NCBI GenBank assembly: GCA_946407705.1
Contig: CAMJPC010000002.1
Span: forward strand, 62,001 to 126,000
DNA from: an uncultured Clostridia bacterium
GTDB taxonomy: Bacteria; Bacillota; Clostridia; Saccharofermentanales; Saccharofermentanaceae
Direction: 5' to 3'
DNA: 64,000 nt
Below, piece by piece: positions 1 to 9,411 of the stretch; position 1 is the stretch's first letter; every line of letters starts with the position of its first letter. Under the pieces are notes generated by a model. It had not been told where the DNA came from. It saw nothing but the letters and a program-made list of their open reading frames with translations, and did not search any database. The translations under genes and the position numbers were made by a program.

Positions 1-2655
1 AAAGTAGATCTCATCGAAATGCATGTACTTTTCGACCTGATCGCGGATCCAGTCGGTCTCCTTTTTTGAAAGACCTACATAGGTTACGAACAGGATGCTC
101 GTATCGATCTTAGCCGCATTGCCGAGAACCGAGTTGATATATGCCTTCCAGGCACTTTCCCTCGCACCGAAATATGTCATGCCGACACCCATGTTGCCGT
201 TGCGGAGCCTTAATACCGGACGTCCCATGAGCGACTTGACGACATTGGCGATCCCGGGACCGACCTGTCCTGCTCTTGCGAGGAAGTCGAGGTTGTCAAC
301 AATGAAGCTCGTGTGGATCTTCTTTTTGTATGCTTCGAGTTCCTTTACGATCTCTTCGGCAGAAAGACCCGATTCTGCCATCTTTGCGGCGATTATGGCC
401 ATGATGCCCTGACCGCTCGATACGTGTCCGGAATCGATGATGAATACGTTATCGAACGACTTTGAAGCTTCAAGTTCGGGGGCGTATCCGCTGTGCTCGA
501 TCTTGCTTGATATCGAGATATGGACGACGTTATTGGCAAATGTAAGCTGCTTCGCGAAAAACTCCTCAGCCTCTCTTACCGTAGGACCCTGAGGGAGGAC
601 CGTATGGTTGGGATCTTCCATGTACTTGAGGACACCTAATGTCTCGATCTCCTTGCCGTCCTTGAAAAGACCTTCTTCGGTGCGGACCTTGTGAGGAATG
701 ACCGCGATCTGGTACTTCTCTATGATCTCGGGCGACAGATCGGCGACGCTTTCCGTTGTGATGACGATGCTCTTACGCTTCTTGGTGCCGCTCATCCAGG
801 AGATGGATTCCTGGGCGATCTCGCTCCTGTCGCCGGTGATGCGGACGATCTCCTTGGGCAGATGTGCATAGAGCTCGTTTTCGAGAGCTTCGCCGCTGAC
901 AGGCTTTGCAAGGTAACCGTCGAAATTTTCGCGCTCATAGAGAGCCCTGTTCTCTTCATCAGCATTCGCGGTAAGGATTATGATCGCCGTGTCGCGGCAT
1001 CTTCCGCCCGTCTGGTCCTTGATCCTTTTTCTGCACTCGACGCCGTCCATTTCAGGCATCAGGTGATCCATGAAGATGACATTATATTTGATGTTCAGCG
1101 TCTTCCTGAGTGCTTCCGCGCCGCTTGTGGCAGTATCGATCCTGACCTTGGTGTCACGCAGGAGCTTGCTTACGACCATGAGGTTGGCCTCGTTGTCATC
1201 AACGACAAGGATCCTTGCTTCAGGAGCTTCAAACTTGGGAGTATACGCTTTCTTCTTTGTGTTGGTTCCGGCCTTCGCGAAATCGTAATTGCCGACCGTT
1301 CCGTCTCTTTCGATACGCTGCGGGATCTCGATGATGAACGTGGAACCCTTCTTGTAGACGCTGTTGACGGTGATCTTACCGCCCATGAGATCAACGAGCT
1401 GCTTAACGATGGAAAGACCGAGACCGGTACCTTCGATATGCTTGGTTACGGTCTCATCAACTCTCTTGAATGCAGAGAACAGATAAGGGATGTCTTCGGA
1501 TTTGATGCCGATGCCGGTATCAGAGACCGTGTAGATCATGTTGCAGATCTTACCTTCAGTCCTTTCGCACTGTACGGTCAGCGAGACAGAACCTTCCTTT
1601 GTGTACTTGATCGCATTGTTGATTACGTTGATGAGGACCTGCTTGATCCTGACTTCATCGCCGACGAGTTCCGAAGGGATGTCAGGCGATACGTCGACAT
1701 TGAAATCAAGTTTCTTGTCCTTTGCCCTGATCCAGAGCATGCCGACGATGTCGGAGAGCATGTCGCCCGTATGATAAGGCTCGATGAGAAGCTGCATGCT
1801 TCCGGACTGGAACTTGCTCATGTCGAGGATATCGTTGATGAGGTTGAGCAGAAGCTTGCCTGCAGCTTTGATGTTGACGGCATCCTCAATGACCTCGTCA
1901 CTTACGTCTTCACGAAGGATCATCTCGTTAAGACCGATGATCGTGTTGATCGGAGTCCTGATCTCATGGCTCATGTTGGAAAAGAAGCTGTTCTGCGACT
2001 TGTTGAGCATGTAGATCTCCTGACGCTGCTTCTCTGCAGTTACGAGCTGCTCGTTGAGCCTGAATCTCGTATAGGACATGATCATTCCCATTACGACCTG
2101 GAAGACCGAGAAGATGAGGAAGTTCGCCATCTCGTTCGTCTCGATCGATCCGATGCTCGCGGCGTAATAAAGGAATGAGATCACTCCGATGTTGGACAAA
2201 ATGGCTATGCCGAAATAGACCAGCGGATTGAGGTAAACGCAGAGAGGAACGACCAGCGCGACCGTCATGAAAAGCGTCGTGTCAACGGTGCCTCTTGCCA
2301 TGTAATTGACGATCATGAGGGATACAACCCACAGATAGAGCGATACACCCATGAAATGATTCAATACGAAAACGGTCTTGTATCTCACTGCATAGTCCTT
2401 CATGGCGTGACGGACACCGAAGATCCAGATCAGCGCGATCAGGATTACCCATGCATAGCAGATCTGGTGATAAAGGACGGTCGTGCCGCCGAAGTAAGGC
2501 GGATACACAATGGTCAGGATCATGAACGTGACCGCTGCGATAAGGGTTATTATCATCGTGACAAACGTAGGCGCAACCGATTCATAATAAGCTGATTTCG
2601 TCGCCTCACGGTCATTGGACGCAGGTTTGAAAAGATATCTCAGAATGTTTTTCAT
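1..2655 (-). CDS. Hybrid sensor histidine kinase - receiver - DegV-like (fatty-acid-binding EDD) fusion; C-terminus cut by window edge
   Basis: Reverse translation from ATG at 2655 stays open to base 1: multi-TM N-terminus, HisKA (SFFSNMSHEIRTPINTIIGLNEM), HATPase (GTGLGLSIVKQLVDLMGG), REC (ILVVDDNEANLMVVSKLL...VIFMDHLMPEMDG), then a DegV-like module (KSIVITTESVADLSPEIIEKYQIAVIPHKV...HISISSKIEHSGYAPELEASKSFDNVFIIDSGHVSSGQG...VDNLDFLARAGQVGPGIANVVKSLMGRPVLRLRNG). Absent from the ORF track because it is open at the edge. Confidence 0.92.
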   Translation of the reverse strand, partial: MKNILRYLFKPASNDREATKSAYYESVAPTFVTMIITLIAAVTFMILTIVYPPYFGGTTVLYHQICYAWVILIALIWIFGVRHAMKDYAVRYKTVFVLNHFMGVSLYLWVVSLMIVNYMARGTVDTTLFMTVALVVPLCVYLNPLVYFGIAILSNIGVISFLYYAASIGSIETNEMANFLIFSVFQVVMGMIMSYTRFRLNEQLVTAEKQRQEIYMLNKSQNSFFSNMSHEIRTPINTIIGLNEMILREDVSDEVIEDAVNIKAAGKLLLNLINDILDMSKFQSGSMQLLIEPYHTGDMLSDIVGMLWIRAKDKKLDFNVDVSPDIPSELVGDEVRIKQVLINVINNAIKYTKEGSVSLTVQCERTEGKICNMIYTVSDTGIGIKSEDIPYLFSAFKRVDETVTKHIEGTGLGLSIVKQLVDLMGGKITVNSVYKKGSTFIIEIPQRIERDGTVGNYDFAKAGTNTKKKAYTPKFEAPEARILVVDDNEANLMVVSKLLRDTKVRIDTATSGAEALRKTLNIKYNVIFMDHLMPEMDGVECRKRIKDQTGGRCRDTAIIILTANADEENRALYERENFDGYLAKPVSGEALENELYAHLPKEIVRITGDRSEIAQESISWMSGTKKRKSIVITTESVADLSPEIIEKYQIAVIPHKVRTEEGLFKDGKEIETLGVLKYMEDPNHTVLPQGPTVREAEEFFAKQLTFANNVVHISISSKIEHSGYAPELEASKSFDNVFIIDSGHVSSGQGIMAIIAAKMAESGLSAEEIVKELEAYKKKIHTSFIVDNLDFLARAGQVGPGIANVVKSLMGRPVLRLRNGNMGVGMTYFGARESAWKAYINSVLGNAAKIDTSILFVTYVGLSKKETDWIRDQVEKYMHFDEIYF

Positions 2656-5201
2656 ACCTTATCACCTCCGTCTGTCTCAGGCTCAAACTCGAAAACATCG
2701 TTATCGGCATCGCTCTCGTCATTTAAGAGCTGATCCTTGATCTCCGCAGTGATGCGGCCGTAATCGCGGATCATGGCCTCATGGTTTTCGAGGATGTAAT
2801 TTTCTTCATTGTTCTTAGCGGAATGCTCCAGCGCCTTTGCCTTCTCGGACAGATCGGCTATTCCGATCATCTTGGCGGTGCTCTTCAGGGCATGAACGAG
2901 GATCTCGTAATTATGCCAGTCATGGAGACCGTAGTACTTTTTCATGTTGCCGATCTTGTCTGCGGATTCGGTCGCGAACTGGATCAGGAGTGACTTGTAG
3001 AATTCCTTGTCGCCAACGCAGTACTTGAGACCTGCGTCAGTATCGATGCCGCTCTTTCTGAGTTCCGTGAGGAAATCCTTCTCCTCAACGGGAGCAGGAG
3101 CCGGCTCGGGTTCGGGTTCTTCTGCTTCCTCGACAATGCCGTTTGCATCAACAAAAGACAGAGCGGACTTCGGGAGCACCTGCTTCAGAACACGCTCGAG
3201 TTCCTCTATCTCGACAGGTTTACTTACGAATCCGTCAAAGCCTTCGGCAAGGAACATCTGCTTTGCAGAGCTCATCGCGTTTGCCGTGAGCGCTACGATC
3301 GGGATCGATCCGTTCAGTCCGGCGACGTCTGTTCTGATGCGCTTCATTGCCTCGACGCCGTCCATTCCGCTCATCATGTGGTCCATGAATATGATGTCGA
3401 AAACCTTTTCGCGGCAGATCTCGATAGATTCCTGTCCGGAGGTTGCCGTAAAGACCTTCATTCCGTATCTTCCGAAGATGCTCTTCGCAACAACGAGGTT
3501 CATCGACTCGTCATCGACAACGAGTGCCCTGACGCCGTCGCAGCGCAGTTTCTTCACGATCTCTTCCCTGCTTCCGACCGTCGAATTAAGTATGGATACG
3601 ACAGGGAAACAATAAAACGGCTTCTCAAGGATCTTAACGTTGGTGTTCTTGGGAAGGATGAGTCCTTCGTTTGCGACGACCGCAACGACCATTTCCTTGG
3701 CGAGACTCTCGATGAAATCAACGTTATCGTTATATTCCTCTTCCGCAATGAACAGGTGTGTCAGTTTTACGGAGTTCCTGAGGAGCTTCAGGTTAGAAGC
3801 GTTGTTAACACGGTGCATCTGGACTCCAAGACCCTTTACGATGTTAAGTACCATCGCATTGTAGTAGTCTCGTACGGCCGGATGATCGTACTTCTCGAAA
3901 TGTAAGAACGCACCGATGCAAAGCTTGTCAGGTGCGGCAACAGACATACAGCTGATCGGATCGATGACTCTCTGGGGGATACTGACCGTTACCGTAGTTC
4001 CCACGTCTGGCTTGCTTCCGATCGTCATGAAGCCTCCGAGGAGGGACACGAAACCTGATGCGATGGCAAGACCGAGACCCAATCCGCCGCCCTGGCGCGT
4101 TCTTGAGGAGTCTGCCTGATAGAAGCTGTCGTAGACCTTTTCGAGTTCGTACTCGGTCATGCCCTTACCGGTATCGGTTACTTCGATGCAGAGATTGACG
4201 CCGTAATCATGACTTTCAGTCGTGATTCGAACGTAAACGCCGCCCTTCTGCGTGTACTTGAGACCGTTGGTGATGAGGGCTCTGAGGATCTTTTTGATCT
4301 TGGCGACATCTGAGTTCATTACCGCGGGGATAGAAGGATCGACGTCAATGATGAGCTCGATGTTCTTGGACTTGTACTGCTTGACGTCGGTAACGATGTC
4401 GTGGAGAACGGAAGACATCATGTAATCTTCGTTGTTGCATACGGCCTTTTTACGGTCGAGCTCGGAGTAGTCGAGTATGTCGCTGATCTGCTCTGCGACC
4501 TTACGTCCGGAATCCCTTACGGCGATGAGGTCACCTTCAACTTCGCGGTGTCTGGATTTGTCTATGCAGAGGCTCGTAAGACCAATGATCGCGTTTACAG
4601 GCGTCCTCAATTCGTGTGATACGTTTGCAAGGAAATCGTTCAGGTGTTCCGTAGCTTCGGTAAGCTGCTCGACTTCATCCTTGGACTGGTTGAGAACGTA
4701 CATCCACTGATCGATGATGGTCTTTGCAAACCAGCCGACGATGAAGACCATGACGACGTGGAGTATTATCCTCGATATGACCAGAGCATCGAAAGCCTCA
4801 CCGTTCTGGACCATGTTGACTATCTCATAAGCCATCGTACCGTAGAATGTAAACTGGCAGAGTATTATGAGCGGTTTTCTGCCCGTCATCGTATGGAGCA
4901 TTATTATCGCCGACATTACCAGTGCCAGGTCAAATGTGCTCGTCTGATGTATGCCGTAGAAAAAATAGCACCCCATCATGAGTATCGCGTATAACCAGAG
5001 GCGGACATTTGAAGGGGTGTTGTGTCTTATGTGAAGTACCCATGCGGCTATTATTCCGGTGATAATGAGAATAAGTGCCCATCGCTCCCAACCGAGGAGT
5101 AATGATTCCGCCACCAGGATCGCCGCGAAAACGGTATAACTGACCAATATCGTGAGGTGTGAAGATTGGAACAGATCGTTGTATTCTTTTTTCTTGCTCA
5201 T
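2652..5201 (-). CDS. Membrane hybrid histidine kinase with receiver and C-terminal Hpt domain
   Basis: HisKA NDFLANVSHELRTPVNAIIGL; HATPase GGGLGLGLAIASGFVSLLGG; REC DIIFMDHMMSGMDG; Hpt-like VHALKSTAKMIG; ATGA overlap with the next gene. Confidence 0.92.
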   Translation of the reverse strand: MSKKKEYNDLFQSSHLTILVSYTVFAAILVAESLLLGWERWALILIITGIIAAWVLHIRHNTPSNVRLWLYAILMMGCYFFYGIHQTSTFDLALVMSAIIMLHTMTGRKPLIILCQFTFYGTMAYEIVNMVQNGEAFDALVISRIILHVVMVFIVGWFAKTIIDQWMYVLNQSKDEVEQLTEATEHLNDFLANVSHELRTPVNAIIGLTSLCIDKSRHREVEGDLIAVRDSGRKVAEQISDILDYSELDRKKAVCNNEDYMMSSVLHDIVTDVKQYKSKNIELIIDVDPSIPAVMNSDVAKIKKILRALITNGLKYTQKGGVYVRITTESHDYGVNLCIEVTDTGKGMTEYELEKVYDSFYQADSSRTRQGGGLGLGLAIASGFVSLLGGFMTIGSKPDVGTTVTVSIPQRVIDPISCMSVAAPDKLCIGAFLHFEKYDHPAVRDYYNAMVLNIVKGLGVQMHRVNNASNLKLLRNSVKLTHLFIAEEEYNDNVDFIESLAKEMVVAVVANEGLILPKNTNVKILEKPFYCFPVVSILNSTVGSREEIVKKLRCDGVRALVVDDESMNLVVAKSIFGRYGMKVFTATSGQESIEICREKVFDIIFMDHMMSGMDGVEAMKRIRTDVAGLNGSIPIVALTANAMSSAKQMFLAEGFDGFVSKPVEIEELERVLKQVLPKSALSFVDANGIVEEAEEPEPEPAPAPVEEKDFLTELRKSGIDTDAGLKYCVGDKEFYKSLLIQFATESADKIGNMKKYYGLHDWHNYEILVHALKSTAKMIGIADLSEKAKALEHSAKNNEENYILENHEAMIRDYGRITAEIKDQLLNDESDADNDVFEFEPETDGGDKV

Positions 5202-5206
5202 ACAGT

Positions 5207-7567
5207 TCAGCCTCTCAGCTTAAATTCTTTATCTTCTTCAACGATTGCGAGCATGACCTCCGCAAACTTCGGATCAAACTGCGTTCCGCTGCAGTTCTTA
5301 AGTTCGTCTTTTATCGCTTCCTGCGTCAGATGAGCCCTGTAGCTTCTGTCGGAAGACATCGCGTCATAAGCGTCAGCCACCGCGATTATCCTTGCCTCTT
5401 CGGGAATGTCATTGCCCTTGATGCCCGAAGGATATCCGGTTCCGTCATATCTTTCGTGGTGATAAAGCGCGCACTTCTCGAACTTCGGATCGTTTTCGAT
5501 GTTCTTAAGGATCGATGCGCCAAGCTGTGAATGCTTCTTAACGACATCAAATTCCTCATCGGTAAGCGCGCCGGGTTTATTCAGGATTCCGTCGGGGATG
5601 CCGATCTTGCCTGCGTCATGCAGCAGGGCGATCATGTAGATCTCATCGAGCCTTGATTCAGGGAAGCCGCATCTCCTGGCGATCATCCTGGAGTATTCGG
5701 CGACGCGGTTCGAATGGCCTTTCGTGAAAGCATCCTTCATGTCTATCGCCGTTGAAAGAGCACTTACTACCTGGAGGAAAAGCGCCTTGTTCTCGTGTGT
5801 CTTCTCCTCAACTTCGCGGTAAAGCGTATTCTGCAATGTAACGAGTTCGATCAGGTTGTTGACTCTGAGACGGAGTACCTCGGGGACGAACGGCTTCCTG
5901 ATGAAATCCATCGCGCCCAGTGAAAGGCCCTCGCGCTCGGCGCCTTCACTCTCATCTGCAGTAAGGAAGATCACGGGTATCTTTGATGCAGCCGACTCGA
6001 GAGAATGCAGTTTCTTGATCGCTTCAAATCCGCTCATGCCGGGCATCTTGACGTCAAGCAGGATGAGATCCGGCAACTCGGTTTCTTTTGCCAGATACTC
6101 GAAAAGAGCGTCTCCCGACTTGAGCGCGCTTACATGGATACCGCCGGAACTTAAGATCTTTCCTGCGATCTGAAGGTTAAGTACATCGTCATCAACGACA
6201 ACGACTTTCTTTGTCTTGCGAAGATTAAGCTTATCGGTACAGTCACCGACAAGTTCTGTCTCGTGTGTGATGACGAGTTCCTTAGAGTCGTTGAAATTCC
6301 AGTCGTGTACAAGGTGCGTGATGACCTTTTCCACGGAATCTGCTCTTATGTCAGTGAGGAATACGAAATACTGGTTCTTGTTGTTCCTCATGAAGATGTC
6401 AGACTTACGGAGCGAACCTCTGATGCGCTTGCCGAATTCATCGACATTCTCGTAGAACTTGGCATCCTTCTCGCCGTTGGCGGGTTCGAGCGTGAAAAGC
6501 ACTTTGCATCCGCTGATGTGATGTCTGATTATGTATCTGATTACGTAACGGTAAACCGGTGAGAAGGACTCCTTGTCGAGCTGGAGCGCCACATCCTGGA
6601 TCGAACGTTCACCAAGGATCTCGGATATGGTATGGATGTCGAACATCGATGTCTCGCTGTCATCCTCAATGTCGTCACTATAGAGTCCGTAGCCGTGCTT
6701 GCCGTTCTTTTTTACGATGTAGAGCGACTTGTCGGCGAGCTTGATCAGAGTGTTGTAATCGTTTCCGAATCTCGGTACGAAGATTCCTCCGATCGATGCT
6801 CCGAGAGGAATGCTCATGTCATCTCCCATGAGTTCTTTTGCGCTCTTCGTGATGTCCGCGTTGATCTTTTCAGCGATGTCGGCAACAACGGATACGGAGG
6901 AAACTCCTACTGCAAATGTTGCAAACTCATCGCCGCCAAGTCTTCCGCAGGGGCTTCCCTCGGGAACGTTTTTCTTGATGATCTCAGCACATGCTATGAG
7001 CACCTTGTCGCCCATCGCATGTCCGTAAATGTCGTTTACGAGCTTGAATGAATCGAGGTCGATCATCATGAGGCAGCCGGTCTTCTCAGAGCACATCTTG
7101 GAGAGCTCAACTGCGGTCGCGCCCTTATTGAGGAAACCGGTGAGTTTATCTATCGTGGCCTCGCTCTTGAGGTCATGCATCTCCTGTGAGTTCGACATGA
7201 TGTTGTCGATCCTTCGGAGGAGAACGTCAGGATTGAAAGGCTTTCTGATGAAGTCAGATACGCCGACCTCAAAACCCCTGGTCTCGGTATCAACATCTTC
7301 ATCTGCCGTGAGGAAGATAACGGGCGTCTTCATGAGGCCTTTCTGCTTCTCGATCTGTCTTAACTTTTCGAGAGTCTCAAAACCGTCCATGACCGGCATC
7401 TTAATGTCCAAAAGGACAAGATCCGGCATACCGTTTTCATTAACATATTCAAGGAATGAACTGCCTGATTTGAGAGCAGTAACACGCATGTTATTCTTGC
7501 TCAGGATATGACCTGCCATCTTCAGATTGGCAGTGTCGTCATCTACGACGATTATCCATTTTGCCAT
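5207..7567 (-). CDS. REC-GGDEF-(degenerate GGDEF-like)-REC-HD-GYP protein
   Basis: Two REC modules (LVLLDIKMPVMDG, LILLDVKMPGMSG), GRLGGDEF, HD (LLHDAGKIGIPD) and HHERYDGTGYP. Confidence 0.93.
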   Translation of the reverse strand: MAKWIIVVDDDTANLKMAGHILSKNNMRVTALKSGSSFLEYVNENGMPDLVLLDIKMPVMDGFETLEKLRQIEKQKGLMKTPVIFLTADEDVDTETRGFEVGVSDFIRKPFNPDVLLRRIDNIMSNSQEMHDLKSEATIDKLTGFLNKGATAVELSKMCSEKTGCLMMIDLDSFKLVNDIYGHAMGDKVLIACAEIIKKNVPEGSPCGRLGGDEFATFAVGVSSVSVVADIAEKINADITKSAKELMGDDMSIPLGASIGGIFVPRFGNDYNTLIKLADKSLYIVKKNGKHGYGLYSDDIEDDSETSMFDIHTISEILGERSIQDVALQLDKESFSPVYRYVIRYIIRHHISGCKVLFTLEPANGEKDAKFYENVDEFGKRIRGSLRKSDIFMRNNKNQYFVFLTDIRADSVEKVITHLVHDWNFNDSKELVITHETELVGDCTDKLNLRKTKKVVVVDDDVLNLQIAGKILSSGGIHVSALKSGDALFEYLAKETELPDLILLDVKMPGMSGFEAIKKLHSLESAASKIPVIFLTADESEGAEREGLSLGAMDFIRKPFVPEVLRLRVNNLIELVTLQNTLYREVEEKTHENKALFLQVVSALSTAIDMKDAFTKGHSNRVAEYSRMIARRCGFPESRLDEIYMIALLHDAGKIGIPDGILNKPGALTDEEFDVVKKHSQLGASILKNIENDPKFEKCALYHHERYDGTGYPSGIKGNDIPEEARIIAVADAYDAMSSDRSYRAHLTQEAIKDELKNCSGTQFDPKFAEVMLAIVEEDKEFKLRG

Positions 7568-7711
7568 ATATAATCACCCCACCCAACAAACGAAATAAAG
7601 AGAAATATCCCACTCGTTTAAAATCATATCATAGGGTTTTAGTGATTTTAACTCTGAAATATTTGATATATAAGGAAGTCCCGGATCATGTCCGGGACTT
7701 CATATGTGATT

Positions 7712-8428
7712 TCACTTCCAGGGTCTTTCCTTATCAAGCCAGCCGTTGGCTTTCCAATACTTGAAATCCGTATATTCAGGATTTGCTTTTCCAAGATCAG
7801 TCTGAAGCATCCTGACGGCAAAGAATTTCATCTTCACGATAATGCCTGTATGCGCAGGTCTTGTGTAATCTATCGCTTTCATCTTTCTTGCAAGCGACGT
7901 AAGTTTGGAAGTCATTTCATTCCGCTTCTTGTCAGTGATCTTATTCCAGTCTATCTCGCTCATCAGTCTGAAGCTGCGTCTCTTTATGCAGGTGACGCCC
8001 CACCAGGAAAGGCTGTCTGCGATATCCTTTGCAGTCGACTTTCCGCCTGCTCCGAGGCACTGGGTGATGATGACCGCACGCTTTCCGAACATCTCTTTCG
8101 CGGGACGGTGAGGCATCCATCTGTATCCGAAATGGTCGAGCATCGCTTTCATCGCGCCTGTAGTGTGGAAAACATAAGCAGGTGACGTAAAGACCAGAAG
8201 ATCTGCTTCGAGCATTGCCTTCTCGATCTTCCTTATGCATTCCGCATCCTTACACATATCCTGATTATCACGGAAGCACTGTGTGCATCCGATGCAAAAA
8301 CCCGGGCCGTCCTTTGGCAGATAGAACTCCGTTATCTCCGCATTGTCCCTGAACGGCTCCAGGAAAGCTTCCTTGAGCTTATATGTGACACCCTTTTTCT
8401 CTGTTGCGTTTATTACCGTGATCTTCAT
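7712..8428 (-). CDS. Flavodoxin-fold NAD(P)H-dependent oxidoreductase
   Basis: MKITVINATEKKGVTYKLKEAF...CIGCTQCFR...DLLVFTSPAYVFHTTGAMKAMLDHFGYRWMPHRP, NADPH-dependent FMN reductase pattern. Confidence 0.85.
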   Translation of the reverse strand: MKITVINATEKKGVTYKLKEAFLEPFRDNAEITEFYLPKDGPGFCIGCTQCFRDNQDMCKDAECIRKIEKAMLEADLLVFTSPAYVFHTTGAMKAMLDHFGYRWMPHRPAKEMFGKRAVIITQCLGAGGKSTAKDIADSLSWWGVTCIKRRSFRLMSEIDWNKITDKKRNEMTSKLTSLARKMKAIDYTRPAHTGIIVKMKFFAVRMLQTDLGKANPEYTDFKYWKANGWLDKERPWK

Positions 8429-9048
8429 TTTGTTCTCCCGTAAAGCCTGTCGAACTGCATGATATGCTGATCGAGCTTATTCAGCATCTCCTCTTCCCTA
8501 TCCGGCTCCCTGTCGCATACCGTCAGCAGATAGTAGATCGGAGCATAGAAATGCAGCGTCATGATCTCCACATTGTCTGTCTTGAGTAATCCGGCAGCTG
8601 TCAGATAACCGAACAGCATTCCCTGATATGAGAGCGGGTCATCCACGTAAAGCTTTGAATATGCCTTTGCGAGTTCCTTGTCATGGAACTGCTCTAACGT
8701 GAGCATCTTGCGGATCTTTCTGTTGTAGTCGTCATGAAGGTAATAAAGGAAGAACTCCCTTCCCAGCTTCAAAAGCCGGTCCTCTGACAGATTCTCATAG
8801 ATCCCCGCGTCCTGTGCCGCATCCGTACCGTTGATCTGCATGGCCTTTGCCTGCTCGGCAAAACGTCTGTTCATCTCATCGATGATGGCATCAAAGATCG
8901 CCTTCTTACTCTTATAGTGTTTATAAAGCGACGGTGCCTTTATACCCACACGCTCGGCAATGTCACCCACAAACACATTGGCATATCCTTTCTCCGAAAA
9001 GAGCGTTAACGCTTCATCAAGGATCCGCTGTTTTGTGTCCATATCCAC
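8425..9048 (-). CDS. TetR family transcriptional regulator
   Basis: N-terminal HTH KQRILDEALTLFSEKGYANVFVGDIAERVGIKAPSLYKHYKSKKAIFDAI; 4-nt overlap with the oxidoreductase. Confidence 0.92.
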   Translation of the reverse strand: MDMDTKQRILDEALTLFSEKGYANVFVGDIAERVGIKAPSLYKHYKSKKAIFDAIIDEMNRRFAEQAKAMQINGTDAAQDAGIYENLSEDRLLKLGREFFLYYLHDDYNRKIRKMLTLEQFHDKELAKAYSKLYVDDPLSYQGMLFGYLTAAGLLKTDNVEIMTLHFYAPIYYLLTVCDREPDREEEMLNKLDQHIMQFDRLYGRTK

Positions 9049-9059
9049 CTCCCGGACAG

Positions 9060-9104
9060 TTGGCTAATCCAAATTAGCCAAATTATAGCTAATTCAAATT
9101 AGCC
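9060..9104. promoter_or_regulatory. Two palindromic operator candidates upstream of the TetR gene
   Basis: TTGGCTAAT-CCAA-ATTAGCCAA (9060-9081, perfect 9-bp arms) and AGCTAATT-CA-AATTAGCC (9087-9104, one mismatch), centres about 25 bp apart. Confidence 0.75.
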
Positions 9105-9357
9105 TGTCAATAAGGTGTTGCCAAGCCGAAGTTTGTGATATACTGATATGGTTTGTTAGAGAACAAACCGGAAGGGTGGGATCTATGTCTCTGACAGACA
9201 TTTTCAAAGTTATTTCCAATCAAAAGAAGACTGTTTTTGCTGCTGTTCGGGCGGCTGTTATTGCTGCCTCCGCGATGGTGGCTCCTCCCTGTTTACGGCA
9301 CGTTGTACCGGAGCCCGGACAGGCTTGAAATCTTTGACTTTTCAACAAAAAACAAAA

Positions 9358-9366
9358 TGATATAAT
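9358..9366 (+). promoter_or_regulatory. Extended -10 promoter (TGATATAAT) for FecR-like gene 1
   Basis: TGnTATAAT about 45 nt upstream of the start codon; -35 not clear. Confidence 0.55.
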
Positions 9367-9411
9367 CTCACAGGCTTAATTCAAGAAACACTAACAAGAG
9401 GGGTAAGAATT

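Noticed and set aside
691-2178. 495-aa plus-strand ORF
   Set aside because: Lies fully antisense to the kinase-REC-DegV gene; composition is a mirror of codon bias, no family motif or RBS.
7673-7702. Hairpin GAAGTCCCGG-ATCATG-TCCGGGACTTC as a riboswitch element
   Set aside because: Simple perfect hairpin downstream of the oxidoreductase; most likely a weak terminator.
9334-9366. TTGACT...TATAAT as a canonical -35/-10 pair
   Set aside because: Spacer is 21 nt, too long; kept only as an extended -10 promoter.
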